A stretch of 32,991 bases of DNA from Deltaproteobacteria bacterium (GCA_019309045.1 JAFDGZ010000033.1:1-32991), one strand, 5' to 3'. Positions 7,135 through 17,220 are shown, counted from the stretch's first letter. The notes: generated by a model not told the origin, from the sequence alone. A program made the numbers and translations.

Positions 7135-7174
7135 GCCAACGCAGTCTGAAGCCTGCGCCTACCGACCCGTTGCC
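7135..7174 (+). repeat. 40-base palindromic unit (copy 5 of 7)
   Basis: Begins GCCAACGCAG and ends CCCGTTGCC. It lies 88 bases after the 30-base palindrome at 7047, the same order and spacing as in the other arrays. Confidence 0.85.
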
Positions 7175-7301
7175 TGGACATTTACTGATAACCGATAACT
7201 GAGAACCCAACAAACCCAACAAACCCAAGTAACCCGGATGCTCCATGCCCTGCGCCCAATGCCCTGCGCCCTGAGCCCTTCATTTACTGCAACCGATAAC
7301 C

Positions 7302-7323
7302 AGTGACACTCTCCGGCGGAGAG

Positions 7324-7328
<5 letters not shown>
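7302..7328 (-). terminator. Hairpin at the end of tex
   Basis: AGTGA-(CA)-CTCTCC, loop GGC, GGAGAG-TCACT forms an 11-base-pair stem with a 2-base bulge overlapping the tex stop codon. No T-run follows on the minus strand, so it may protect the mRNA end rather than terminate on its own. Confidence 0.4.
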
Positions 7329-9588
<2,260 letters not shown>

Positions 9589-9638
9589 ATGTTGACCTCG
9601 ACTGTGCTATAGAATGGTCAGAGTATCCTGCTTTTCCA

Positions 9639-9664
9639 CAGGGCCGGTCGCCGTACCGGCCCTG
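9639..9664. other. Strong hairpin between tex and kup
   Basis: CAGGGCCGGT and ACCGGCCCTG are perfect 10-base arms with a 6-base loop (CGCCGT). No T-run follows on either strand, so an ordinary intrinsic terminator is not supported. Confidence 0.65.
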
Positions 9665-9972
9665 ATTCGTTGGGATGGCTTGTTGGGCGGGTGCACCCTG
9701 CAACGAGTTCAATCGACTCGAGAGCCGTCCTACGGTTCGGGGCCAGCCAGAAGACCGGGGCTGAAGTTGATAGATTGACCTCAGAAAACCATCTCCTGCT
9801 CAGAGGCTGGTCTAGCACAGTTTGTCCCGGGTGTAAATACAGGGCAGGAAATCTACCTGGAGAAAACTTATTGTTATTATAGTAAATTATTCCATCTGGG
9901 TGACATAGATGAACGAACAGCCTGTTTTCGCCATTTGTAATTTTTCTCGCCAGATACTATAAGAGGAAACGC

Positions 9973-9988
9973 TGGCATAATACTTGCC
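9973..9988 (+). promoter_or_regulatory. Sigma-54-like promoter before kup
   Basis: TGGCAT-AATAC-TTGCC has the required GG and GC exactly 10 bases apart (consensus TGGCAC-N5-TTGCW). It lies about 70 bases before the kup start. The palindrome CCGCAATTGCGG (9987-9998) overlaps its end. No matching activator site was found close upstream, which lowers confidence. Confidence 0.45.
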
Positions 9989-10058
9989 GCAATTGCGGTT
10001 TGCTGGTTTGTTGTTCGGAGACCCTGCTGCGGCCTCCATATGACACGGGGGTATTAAC

Positions 10059-11978
10059 TTGGTCGAGTCGAAGAACAGTGTCACACTGTCGACAACGCTG
10101 TTTTTGACTTACCTGGCAATCGGTGGAGTCCTGGGTGATATTGGCACCTCTCCTTTATATGTCATGTCGCTCAGCTTTCGCTCTCTCCCTTTGACTCGAG
10201 AAAACGTCATGGGAGTTCTTTCCCTGATTTTCTGGTCTTTCGTGTTTCTGTCCAGCAAATACGCCTGGATGGCGCTCAACATGGACAACAACGGTGAAGG
10301 CGGCACCTTTGCCCTTTTGAATCTCATACGCCGGGAGGCCCGCAAGAGCCGTGGGAAAGTCAACAAGGCAAAACTGGCAGGCTCTGTGGCGGCCATTGCT
10401 GCAGTTTTCTCCATGATCTGCGGCGCTCTGCTGTTGAGCGATGGGGTTATTACCCCGTCGATTTCTGTGCTGGCGGCTATCGAGGGCATCGAGGTGGTCT
10501 ATCCGCATCTGGCTGAATATATTATTCCACTGGCGGTCGTCATACTCAGCGGTCTGTTCATGCTGCAGAAAAGGGGTACAGAAAAAATTGCCAGGCTCTT
10601 CTCGCCCATCATCATTGTCTGGTTCGCTGCCATAGGCACTGTGGGTTTTATCAACCTCAGGCAGGCCCCCTGGTTGATAAAGGCTGTGAGTCCCTACTAT
10701 GCCCTGACTTTTTTTCAACACCACCCCATTGCCGTGGTATTTCCCATACTTGGCTACGTTGTATTGTGCATTACTGGCGGGGAGGCCCTCTACGCTGATG
10801 AAGCACATTATTCCAGGCCTGCCATACGGCTGGCCTGGGGGGTGGCGGCGATCTGTCTGCTGGCCAACTATTTTGGCCAGGGGGCCTTCATCCTCAGCAG
10901 CAAAGAAGCAGTAAATCCGTTTTTCGCCATGGCAGTACCCATAGGCCACTGGGTCTATATTTGCCTGTTGATCCTGGCAACCATGGCGGCGATCATTGCC
11001 AGCCAGGCAATGATTACCGGCTCCTTTTCCACCTATAAACAGGCAATGGAGCTGCGTATGTTTCCTCGTCTGCTGGTGCGCAACACTTCGCCTGCCCATC
11101 CCGGCCAGATATACATCCCCGGAGTGAACCGCGGTATGTTTGTGGCCTGCCTGGCAACCGTGTTCATATTTCGCAGTTCCGACGCTCTGGGAAATGCCTA
11201 TGGGCTGGCTGTGACCGGCGCCTTCATCGGCACCACTCTCATGATGGCCAGCCTGCTCTACCTGCGGAGTTTGGAAAAAAAGTCGCATTATTTGTTGTAT
11301 GTGCCATTACTGCTGATCTTCTTGCTGTTCGACTCTGGCTTCTTTTTCTCGAACCTCGGCAAGATTCCTACCGGCGGCTGGTTTCCTCTGCTCATCGGCA
11401 CTTTTCTGGTAATTTCCATGATTGCCTGGGAAAAAGGCTCATGGCTGCTGTACCAGAACATCCCCAAGACCGAGGTGGCCACTTTTCTGGAAGAATTGCA
11501 GGGAATGGAGCTGGTTATTCTGCCCGGCACCAACATTTATATGACCGCCAACGAGAATATTATTCCTGCCTGCCTCCTGGAGGAATATTCGGCAGGCTCT
11601 CTTAAACAGAATCTTGTCCTGGTTACGGTGAAAAATACCGAACTGCCCTGGGGTGTGCAGTATGAGAAAAAGCTCCTGGGCCGATTTCACAATGGCGATG
11701 GCACCATACATCAGGTGAGAATAGACAAGGGCTACATGAGACTGTTTGTCAATGTACCCAAGATTATGAATGAAATGGATTTCAGCCAGGAGCCGCGACG
11801 ATTCGTTTTTGGCATGTGGAATCCTCTTGTGGTCGAACGTTCATGGAAGAAATGGCTCTTGCGCTATTTTCGGGTCATTTACCAGAACAGTCCCTCACTG
11901 ACACAGCGTTTCATGATTCCTGCCTCTGCGGTGATCTATGTGGGCGGCGATGTTGAGATTGCTTTTCGGTGTGAATAG
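10059..11978 (+). CDS. kup: KUP system potassium uptake protein
   Basis: Inner-membrane K+ importer, probably proton-coupled like other Kup proteins. The 639 residues match the usual length. Family motifs are clear: GDIGTSPLYV near residue 27, NNNGEGGTFAL near 77, and LLSDGVITPSISVLAAIEG near 126. About 12 hydrophobic segments fill residues 10-470, followed by a soluble C-terminal domain. The start is TTG 10059 with CGGGGG upstream; no earlier ATG is in frame. It reads in the same direction as the kinase and activator genes that follow after 91 bases. A sigma-54-like box lies upstream. Confidence 0.94.
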   Translation: MVESKNSVTLSTTLFLTYLAIGGVLGDIGTSPLYVMSLSFRSLPLTRENVMGVLSLIFWSFVFLSSKYAWMALNMDNNGEGGTFALLNLIRREARKSRGKVNKAKLAGSVAAIAAVFSMICGALLLSDGVITPSISVLAAIEGIEVVYPHLAEYIIPLAVVILSGLFMLQKRGTEKIARLFSPIIIVWFAAIGTVGFINLRQAPWLIKAVSPYYALTFFQHHPIAVVFPILGYVVLCITGGEALYADEAHYSRPAIRLAWGVAAICLLANYFGQGAFILSSKEAVNPFFAMAVPIGHWVYICLLILATMAAIIASQAMITGSFSTYKQAMELRMFPRLLVRNTSPAHPGQIYIPGVNRGMFVACLATVFIFRSSDALGNAYGLAVTGAFIGTTLMMASLLYLRSLEKKSHYLLYVPLLLIFLLFDSGFFFSNLGKIPTGGWFPLLIGTFLVISMIAWEKGSWLLYQNIPKTEVATFLEELQGMELVILPGTNIYMTANENIIPACLLEEYSAGSLKQNLVLVTVKNTELPWGVQYEKKLLGRFHNGDGTIHQVRIDKGYMRLFVNVPKIMNEMDFSQEPRRFVFGMWNPLVVERSWKKWLLRYFRVIYQNSPSLTQRFMIPASAVIYVGGDVEIAFRCE

Positions 11979-12069
11979 ATGTTTGCTGCTAGAATATGGC
12001 AAGCAGGCAGGCAACTGAATTCACCGGGCAGTTGAGGGGTGGAGGTGGAGGCCCAGGAGACGAACAGAC

Positions 12070-12460
12070 ATGATGAAGACGATTAGAAGCAGGATTATAG
12101 TAATATTTATCTTGAGCCTGGTATTGGCGACTATTGCGACGGGCATTTATTACTGGAATCTTGTCAGCGTAAACAGAAGATTATATTTTATCGAAAATTA
12201 TGATGATCTACTAAACAATATATTAGAAGTAAGAAGATTTGAAAAGAACTTCATCTTATATAATGATAAGAAAAGCTTAGATGAATCCAAGTTATATCTT
12301 GATAAAGCTCATAAAATTCTACAACAGCTTGCTCCTAATATCATTAAGATAACAAATAAGAACGTCTACAATGAATTTAGTGCAACCCTAGCAAAATATA
12401 CCGAAGTAATAGAAAAGAACGTCAATATGACAAATAATGTCATGACTGACAAAGATATAA
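12070..12460 (+). other. AT-rich segment encoding the kinase sensor region
   Basis: Row 12181-12240 holds 11 G or C in 60 bases and 12241-12300 holds 15, whereas 13321-13380 in the same gene holds 40. Composition returns to normal after about 12470. The reading frame is intact throughout. Confidence 0.8.
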
Positions 12461-13521
12461 CCATGATGCGGACCAACGGCAAGAAGCTTGTTGATTTTGC
12501 TTTGCAGTTTATCCATGTCAAACGCCAGCGCATCCACCAGGCTCTCTTTCGCTCACTATTTATCCCCATCTTTTTTCTCGCCATTTTCCTGGCGGCAATC
12601 TTGTTGACCTTCCGCATAGTTGCCACTGATATTTTAAAGCCGCTGGAGCTGATCCAGGAAACAACCAAGGAGATAGCGCACGGCAACTTTGTGCCAGTAA
12701 ACTACAATGCCAAGCGCCAGGACGAAATTGCCAATCTCACCTCCGCTATCAACAAGATGGCGGAGGAGCTGGACAGCAGACAGGAAGAACTGGTGCAGTC
12801 TCGAAAGATTGCCGCCATTGGCACCTTCACTGCTGGCATTGCCCACGAACTGAACAATCCTCTCAACAACATATCTCTGACGGCTGAGGCTCTGATCGAG
12901 GATTTTACCGACGAGATACCAGGCGAGGCCAAAGAGCTCATCTTTGATGTTCTCTATCAGGCCAGGCGGGCTGCAGAAGTAGTGGGCAATCTACTGGACT
13001 TCTCCAGAGTGGAAAGCCCCACCCTGGAGGAGCTGGCAATCGATGACGTCATTGAACGCACCATAAAGCTCATCAAGAATCAGCTCATGCTATCGCACGT
13101 GAGTCTACAGGTTAAGATGTCATCTGAGAAGCTCTGTATCAGGGGGACCCTGCGCAGCCTGCAGCAGGTCTTCCTCAATCTGATGCTCAATGCCATACAC
13201 GCCATGCCCAATGGCGGCACTCTTATCATCGAGGCCAGTACCTACCAGGACAAATATGTGCGGGTAGACGTGAAAGATACGGGCACTGGCATAAAGAGTG
13301 AGAATTTGCAAAAGATATTTGATCCTTTCTTCACCACCAAGGGCGTGGGTCGGGGCACCGGCCTGGGCCTTTCGGTGTCGTATGCCATCGTCCAGAAAAT
13401 TGGCGGCTATATCGAAGTGGCAAGTGAGGTAGGAAAGGGATCCACCTTTTCAGTCTATCTGCCGATCTGCAAAGACAAGGCGGAGGTTGTGGATGAAAAA
13501 ACGGCTAGCCGTAGTGGATGA
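12070..13521 (+). CDS. Membrane sensor histidine kinase
   Basis: Sensor of a two-component pair with the overlapping NtrC-type regulator. The layout is: transmembrane segment at about 7-28, a sensing region of about 130 residues, a second transmembrane segment at about 163-184, a HAMP linker, a dimerisation helix with the phosphate-accepting His 259 in FTAGIAHELNNPLNN, then an ATPase domain with N box (LNLMLNAIHAM), DTGTGI and GTGLGLS. The NNPLNN context fits the class of kinases that partner sigma-54 activators. The sensor half is unusually AT-rich and full of ATA, AAT and TTA codons, while the kinase core is GC-rich like its neighbours, so the sensor may have a different origin. The signal sensed is unknown. 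Confidence 0.93.
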   Translation: MMKTIRSRIIVIFILSLVLATIATGIYYWNLVSVNRRLYFIENYDDLLNNILEVRRFEKNFILYNDKKSLDESKLYLDKAHKILQQLAPNIIKITNKNVYNEFSATLAKYTEVIEKNVNMTNNVMTDKDITMMRTNGKKLVDFALQFIHVKRQRIHQALFRSLFIPIFFLAIFLAAILLTFRIVATDILKPLELIQETTKEIAHGNFVPVNYNAKRQDEIANLTSAINKMAEELDSRQEELVQSRKIAAIGTFTAGIAHELNNPLNNISLTAEALIEDFTDEIPGEAKELIFDVLYQARRAAEVVGNLLDFSRVESPTLEELAIDDVIERTIKLIKNQLMLSHVSLQVKMSSEKLCIRGTLRSLQQVFLNLMLNAIHAMPNGGTLIIEASTYQDKYVRVDVKDTGTGIKSENLQKIFDPFFTTKGVGRGTGLGLSVSYAIVQKIGGYIEVASEVGKGSTFSVYLPICKDKAEVVDEKTASRSG

Positions 13522-14845
13522 TGAACTCATAGTATGCCGCCGGCTGTCCAGGGCCCTGAGTAAAGAAGGCTATGAGGTGGAAACCTTCCAGGCGGCCGAG
13601 CCCTTTCTCGAGCGAATGGCGCGGAAAAGCTTCGAAGTGATCTTTCTTGATCTCAGGCTGCCCGATACTGACGGCATGGCTGTGCTCTCCCAGATAAAGA
13701 AAAACTGGCAGAACAGTGAAGTGATAATCATCACCGGCTACGGTTCCATAGATTCTGCCATCGAGGCCATCAAAAAAGGGGCCTACCACTACGTAGCAAA
13801 ACCACTCAAGTTGAATGAAGTTCGGTTGCTGGCTGCCGGGGCTGTGGAGAAGGTGCGGCTCAAAGAGGAAGTGGCAAGACTGCAGAGAAGTCTGGATGAA
13901 GAACGGCGATCCTTCAGTGGGCTGGTAGGCAACAGCAAGGTAATGCAGGAAATATTCAACCTGATCAAGAAAGTTGCCGTGGTGGATTGCAATGTTCTTC
14001 TGCAGGGCGAGACTGGCACCGGCAAAGAACTGGTGGCCAGGGCTATTCATAACCTCAGTCCGCGAAGCTCCCATCCGTTCGTATCTTTTAACTGCGGCAG
14101 TTTTACTGAAGAGTTGATTGCCAATGAACTTTTCGGCCATGAAAAAGGGGCCTTCACCGGCGCAGTGGCAACGAAGATAGGACTTCTGGAGACCTCGCAC
14201 AGGGGCACAGTGTTTCTTGATGAAATAGGAGAAATGTCCTTTGCCATGCAGGTGAAACTGCTGCGGGTTATCCAGGAGAAAAAGATCCTCAGGGTTGGGG
14301 GGACCAGACCGATCGATCTCGATATACGCGTTATTGCAGCCAGCAACAAGGATCTGAAAGAGCTGGTGGAGCAGGGTGAGTTCAGGGAAGATCTCTACTA
14401 CCGGTTGAATGTTGTCAGCATAGTTCTGCCCAGGCTCGAAGAAAGGAAGGAAGATATTCCCTTGCTGATTGCTCATTTTATCAACAAATACAGCGAGGGT
14501 TTGCGCAAACAGATCCGTCATGTCAGTCCTGAGGCCATGGAGATCTTATTGAGCTACGGTTATCCGGGGAACGTGCGCGAACTGGAGAACATTATCGAGC
14601 GGGCAGTTGCCTTAGCAGAAGGCGATGTGGTAAGAGTTGAGGACCTGCCGCCTGATTTGCAAAAGTTGGAATTTCTGTCTCTGAAAGGTGAAGACCTGCT
14701 GCCTCTGGCAGAGATAGAAAAAAGGCACATAGCCAAAGTGCTGGAACGGACCGGCTGGAACAGAAGTCTCACCTGTGAAATCCTGAATCTGCCGCGGACC
14801 ACTCTATGGAGAAAAATGAAGAAATATGGTCTGGCTGAAGAATAG
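13493..14845 (+). CDS. NtrC-family sigma-54-dependent response regulator
   Basis: Transcription activator that uses ATP to open sigma-54 promoters. The N-terminal receiver holds Asp 53 in FLDLRLPDTDG, then IITGYG and VAKPLK. The central AAA+ domain has the Walker A GETGTGKELVARAIH, the sigma-54 contact loop GAFTGA and the Walker B VFLDEIGEM. The C-terminal Fis-type helix-turn-helix ends with LNLPRTTLWRKMKKYGL. ATG 13493 sits six bases after GGAGG and 29 bases inside the kinase gene, so the two are translationally linked. Two palindromic sites and a sigma-54-like promoter lie directly downstream, so the operon at 15065 is its likely target. Confidence 0.95.
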   Translation: MKKRLAVVDDELIVCRRLSRALSKEGYEVETFQAAEPFLERMARKSFEVIFLDLRLPDTDGMAVLSQIKKNWQNSEVIIITGYGSIDSAIEAIKKGAYHYVAKPLKLNEVRLLAAGAVEKVRLKEEVARLQRSLDEERRSFSGLVGNSKVMQEIFNLIKKVAVVDCNVLLQGETGTGKELVARAIHNLSPRSSHPFVSFNCGSFTEELIANELFGHEKGAFTGAVATKIGLLETSHRGTVFLDEIGEMSFAMQVKLLRVIQEKKILRVGGTRPIDLDIRVIAASNKDLKELVEQGEFREDLYYRLNVVSIVLPRLEERKEDIPLLIAHFINKYSEGLRKQIRHVSPEAMEILLSYGYPGNVRELENIIERAVALAEGDVVRVEDLPPDLQKLEFLSLKGEDLLPLAEIEKRHIAKVLERTGWNRSLTCEILNLPRTTLWRKMKKYGLAEE

Positions 14846-14861
14846 TGGCGAAGCCGTTTCA

Positions 14862-14878
14862 TGTTTCGTAATGAAACA
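14862..14878 (+). promoter_or_regulatory. Upstream activator site 1
   Basis: TGTTTC-GTAAT-GAAACA is a perfect 6-base inverted repeat with a 5-base gap, 17 bases after the activator gene ends. It matches site 2 at 14942. Confidence 0.65.
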
Positions 14879-14941
14879 CATTTGTTTTTGCATTGTTTTG
14901 ATAGACTGTCTGCTGTTTTCTCGCCTCCTGGATGTTTTCTC

Positions 14942-14958
14942 TGTTTCAGAATGAAAAA
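14942..14958 (+). promoter_or_regulatory. Upstream activator site 2
   Basis: TGTTTC-AGAAT-GAAAAA repeats site 1 with the same spacing, one mismatch between its arms. The two centres are 80 bases apart and site 2 lies about 75 bases before the -24 box, a normal enhancer distance for an NtrC-type activator. Confidence 0.6.
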
Positions 14959-15022
14959 CCTCAGAGAACTCTTCCTCCTGCCTATTTAGAGTAACTTATT
15001 GAAATTAAAAGAAATCATATCA

Positions 15023-15038
15023 TGGCACCCTTTTTGTT
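15023..15038 (+). promoter_or_regulatory. Sigma-54-like promoter of the stress operon
   Basis: TGGCAC-CCTTT-TTGTT fits TGGCAC-N5-TTGCW except that the -12 GC is GT. The GG pair and the -12 G have the strict spacing. It lies 27 bases before the first gene of the seven-gene operon and just downstream of two matching activator sites. Confidence 0.65.
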
Positions 15039-15064
15039 AGAGCGGTCAAGGGAAGGGTGGGGTC

Positions 15065-15496
15065 ATGAAGCGAATTATGGTGGTTCTGGAAAGCAGTGAG
15101 ACCAATCTCTGGTCAGCCGTGCACGCCATAAACCTGGCCAAGCGGGTGGGTGGCAAGGTGTACATTCTTAGGGTGTTGCCCGCGAAAAAGATCGGAGCCA
15201 GCATGCCAGTGCCGGAAACAGTAGAGGCTGAGCGGCAGGAGAAGCTGGAAGGCCTCATTGAGCAGGGGCGTTCTCAGGGCATTGTAGTAGATTATCAGAT
15301 CTCACATGGAAATTATGAGGATGAGGTGGTGAGATTTATCAGGGAAACAAAGGTTGACATCCTTGTCCTTACCGCACCTCATCTTCTGCGAAGTGGCAGG
15401 CGAGACAGAGCGCTTTCTATCGAGAATATCAGACACCGGGTGAATTGTCGCATCGAGCTCGTATCGGAAAAACCAGATGAACCATCGAGGAGATGA
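15065..15496 (+). CDS. UspA-family universal stress protein (single domain)
   Basis: A 143-residue cytosolic protein with the Usp fold pattern: opening strand KRIMVVLESSE, helix with SAVHAINLAKRVGGKVYILRVL, then the charged helix and VDILVLTAP. The usual Gly-x2-Gly-x9-Gly nucleotide loop after the fourth strand is not present (APHLLRSGRRDRALS instead), so ATP binding is doubtful. It is the first gene of the operon behind the sigma-54-like promoter, and its stop codon overlaps a start-like ATG of the permease gene. Role is unknown beyond stress-protein membership. Confidence 0.82.
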   Translation: MKRIMVVLESSETNLWSAVHAINLAKRVGGKVYILRVLPAKKIGASMPVPETVEAERQEKLEGLIEQGRSQGIVVDYQISHGNYEDEVVRFIRETKVDILVLTAPHLLRSGRRDRALSIENIRHRVNCRIELVSEKPDEPSRR

Positions 15497-15498
15497 CT

Positions 15499-16425
15499 AT
15501 GTTCTGGCACCTCTATCTCCCTATTGCAGGGAACAGCGTCAATGTCATTCTGATTTTTGTGATGGGTGGTTTTGTTGGGTTGCTGTCGGGAATTTTTGGA
15601 GTGGGCGGCGGTTTCCTGATGACACCGTTGCTCATCATGGCCGGCATCCCGCCCACAGTGGCCGCCGCCTCTGATTCCAACCAGATAGTTGGAGCTTCCA
15701 CCTCCGGTACCCTGGCGCACTACCGTCTGGGCAACGTGGATTTCAAAATGGGCATTCTTCTGCTCATCGGTGGGGTGACCGGAGGCACCGTGGGGGTGCA
15801 GATCATAAAGGTCCTGCGGCAGCTGGGCAATGCAGACTTTCTCATCACCATTACCTACGTGTTGATGCTCGGCTTTGTGGGCTCATACATGTTTTTCGAG
15901 AGCCTGCAGGCCATGCGAAAGAAAAAGGCCCCTGTCAAAGAGACAGCAGCAAAAGAGTCAAAGTATGCCAGACTGGTGGGCCGACTGCCGTGGCAGACGG
16001 ATTTTGAGAGGTCCGGCGTCAGACTTTCCATTCTTATGCCTCTTGGTCTGGGAGTTATGGTGGGCATACTGGCGGCCATCATGGGGGTTGGCGGCGGTTT
16101 CATCATGGTGCCGGTGATGGTTTACCTGTTGAGGATGCCCATGCACGTGGTGGTGGGAACCAGCCTCTTCCAGATTCTCTTCACCTGCATCGATGTCACC
16201 ATCATGCAGGCCTATGCCAATCATACTGTTGATTTTGTCCTGGCGCTCATCCTGCTCCTGGGTTCCACTCTGGGGGCCCAGTTCGGAGCCAGGATAAGCA
16301 AGAAGCTTGGCGGTGAGCAGCTCAAGATCCTCCTCGCCACTCTGGTGCTGCTGGTGATGGTGAAGATGCTCTTGAGCCTTCTCATGACACCAAATATCAT
16401 GGTAGCATACAAAGGAGGTCATTGA
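15499..16425 (+). CDS. TauE/SafE (TSUP) family membrane permease
   Basis: Integral membrane protein of the sulfite/organosulfonate exporter superfamily. Both TSUP half-repeats are visible: GIFGVGGGFLMTPLLIMAGIPPTVAAASDSNQ near the start and AIMGVGGGFIMVPVMVYLLRMPMHVVVGTSLF in the second half, with about eight hydrophobic segments. I chose ATG 15499 because GAGGAG lies six bases upstream; ATG 15493 overlaps the previous stop but would have no gap from that ribosome site. The partner is the PF09608 protein immediately downstream, a pairing seen in other genomes. The substrate may be a sulfur anion, which is inferred only. Confidence 0.9.
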   Translation: MFWHLYLPIAGNSVNVILIFVMGGFVGLLSGIFGVGGGFLMTPLLIMAGIPPTVAAASDSNQIVGASTSGTLAHYRLGNVDFKMGILLLIGGVTGGTVGVQIIKVLRQLGNADFLITITYVLMLGFVGSYMFFESLQAMRKKKAPVKETAAKESKYARLVGRLPWQTDFERSGVRLSILMPLGLGVMVGILAAIMGVGGGFIMVPVMVYLLRMPMHVVVGTSLFQILFTCIDVTIMQAYANHTVDFVLALILLLGSTLGAQFGARISKKLGGEQLKILLATLVLLVMVKMLLSLLMTPNIMVAYKGGH

Positions 16426-16426
16426 G

Positions 16427-17215
16427 GTGCTGAAAAGGATCGTTATCTGTCAGTCTATTGCTCTCTTGTTCTTGTTGGGCAAGGCTCCTGCATCACGTGC
16501 CAACAGCATAACTGCCCACCTGAATCCTGAGCGAATCGAGATTGGTGCTTTCTTCAACGGCAGCAAAGTGTTTGTTTCCGGCGTGGTGCCGGCAGACAGC
16601 GAGGTGGCGGTGAGACTGGCCGGGATGCGCCAGGAAGTTGCCCTGAAGAAGAAGGGCAAGGCCCTCGGCCTGTTGTGGATGAATCTGGGTAGCGTCACAG
16701 TGCGAAATGCACCGAGCTTGTATCTCCTCTGCCTGTCTGAAAAATTGCAAGAGCTAGCCCGCGAAAATCCAGAGCAATGGCAGGCACTGAACATAGGCTT
16801 CACTTCTCTGAAAAGAGAAATGAGTGTTGACTCCGATGTGGATGCAGATGATGCTGACTCTATCCTGGAGGAGTTCATTCGTCTCAAGAAAAGCGAAGGA
16901 CTCTATGCCGTAGGGAGGAGCAGCATAAGTTATGGGGAGCTGAACAACGACGGCAAACCTTACAAAGCGATTGTTGAGATTCCGCCGCGGCTCACCCCGG
17001 GCAAGTATCTGTTGGAGGTAATCGCTGTGGCCAACGGCAGAGTGCTGGCTACAGAAAAAAACTGGCTGGAGGTTGAGGAGGTGGGATTCCCTGCCTTTCT
17101 TACCGTGCTTGCCTTCAACCATGGAGCCCTGTATGGACTCCTGGCCACTATTGTGGCAATTGCCGCCGGTTTGCTCATGGGGGTCATATTCAAAGGTGAG
17201 AAGGGTGCACACTGA
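16427..17215 (+). CDS. TIGR02186/PF09608-like membrane protein
   Basis: A 262-residue protein with an N-terminal signal sequence (IVICQSIALLFLLGKAPASRA), a large exported domain and one C-terminal transmembrane segment (LYGLLATIVAIAAGLLMGVIF). The domain begins ITAHLNPERIEIGAFFNGSKVFVSG, a pattern I recognise from the PF09608 family, whose members sit beside TauE/SafE permeases. It starts at GTG 16427, eight bases after AGGAGG. It may act as a periplasmic partner of the permease; this is inferred from gene order. No enzyme motif is seen. Confidence 0.8.
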   Translation: MLKRIVICQSIALLFLLGKAPASRANSITAHLNPERIEIGAFFNGSKVFVSGVVPADSEVAVRLAGMRQEVALKKKGKALGLLWMNLGSVTVRNAPSLYLLCLSEKLQELARENPEQWQALNIGFTSLKREMSVDSDVDADDADSILEEFIRLKKSEGLYAVGRSSISYGELNNDGKPYKAIVEIPPRLTPGKYLLEVIAVANGRVLATEKNWLEVEEVGFPAFLTVLAFNHGALYGLLATIVAIAAGLLMGVIFKGEKGAH

Positions 17216-17220
17216 GCATT

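Larger units (their letters stand above)
6703..7323. other. Repeat block between the RelE pair and tex
   Basis: Two CATCCACAGATTA/CTATCCACAGATTA words (6829-6853) precede a complete 99-base nested palindrome (6862-6960), then the 30-base (7047) and 40-base (7135) palindromes, then CCCAACAAACCC and CCCTGCGCCCAATG strings to about 7280. No gene is seen. The module order matches the array at 311-1071. Confidence 0.75.
9589..10058. other. Structured spacer between divergent tex and kup
   Basis: No gene is supported. The tex-proximal part is rich in hairpins: CAGGGCCGGT/ACCGGCCCTG (9639-9664), CTTGTTG/CAACGAG, CGAGT/ACTCG and GAGCCGT-CCT-ACGGTTC (to about 9741). Near 9865-9895 it turns strongly AT-rich. 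The kup-proximal part holds a sigma-54-like box and the palindrome CCGCAATTGCGG (9987-9998). It could include an untranslated RNA leader or a small RNA. Confidence 0.55.

Noticed and set aside
9675-9750. tRNA-like words (GTTCAATC with flanking stems)
   Set aside because: The loop and stem do not line up as a T-arm, and no acceptor or anticodon arm can be drawn.
9618-9882. Overlapping open frames at 9618-9818 minus and 9670-9882 plus
   Set aside because: They lie on opposite strands over the same hairpin-rich stretch, with no ribosome site or recognisable protein family.
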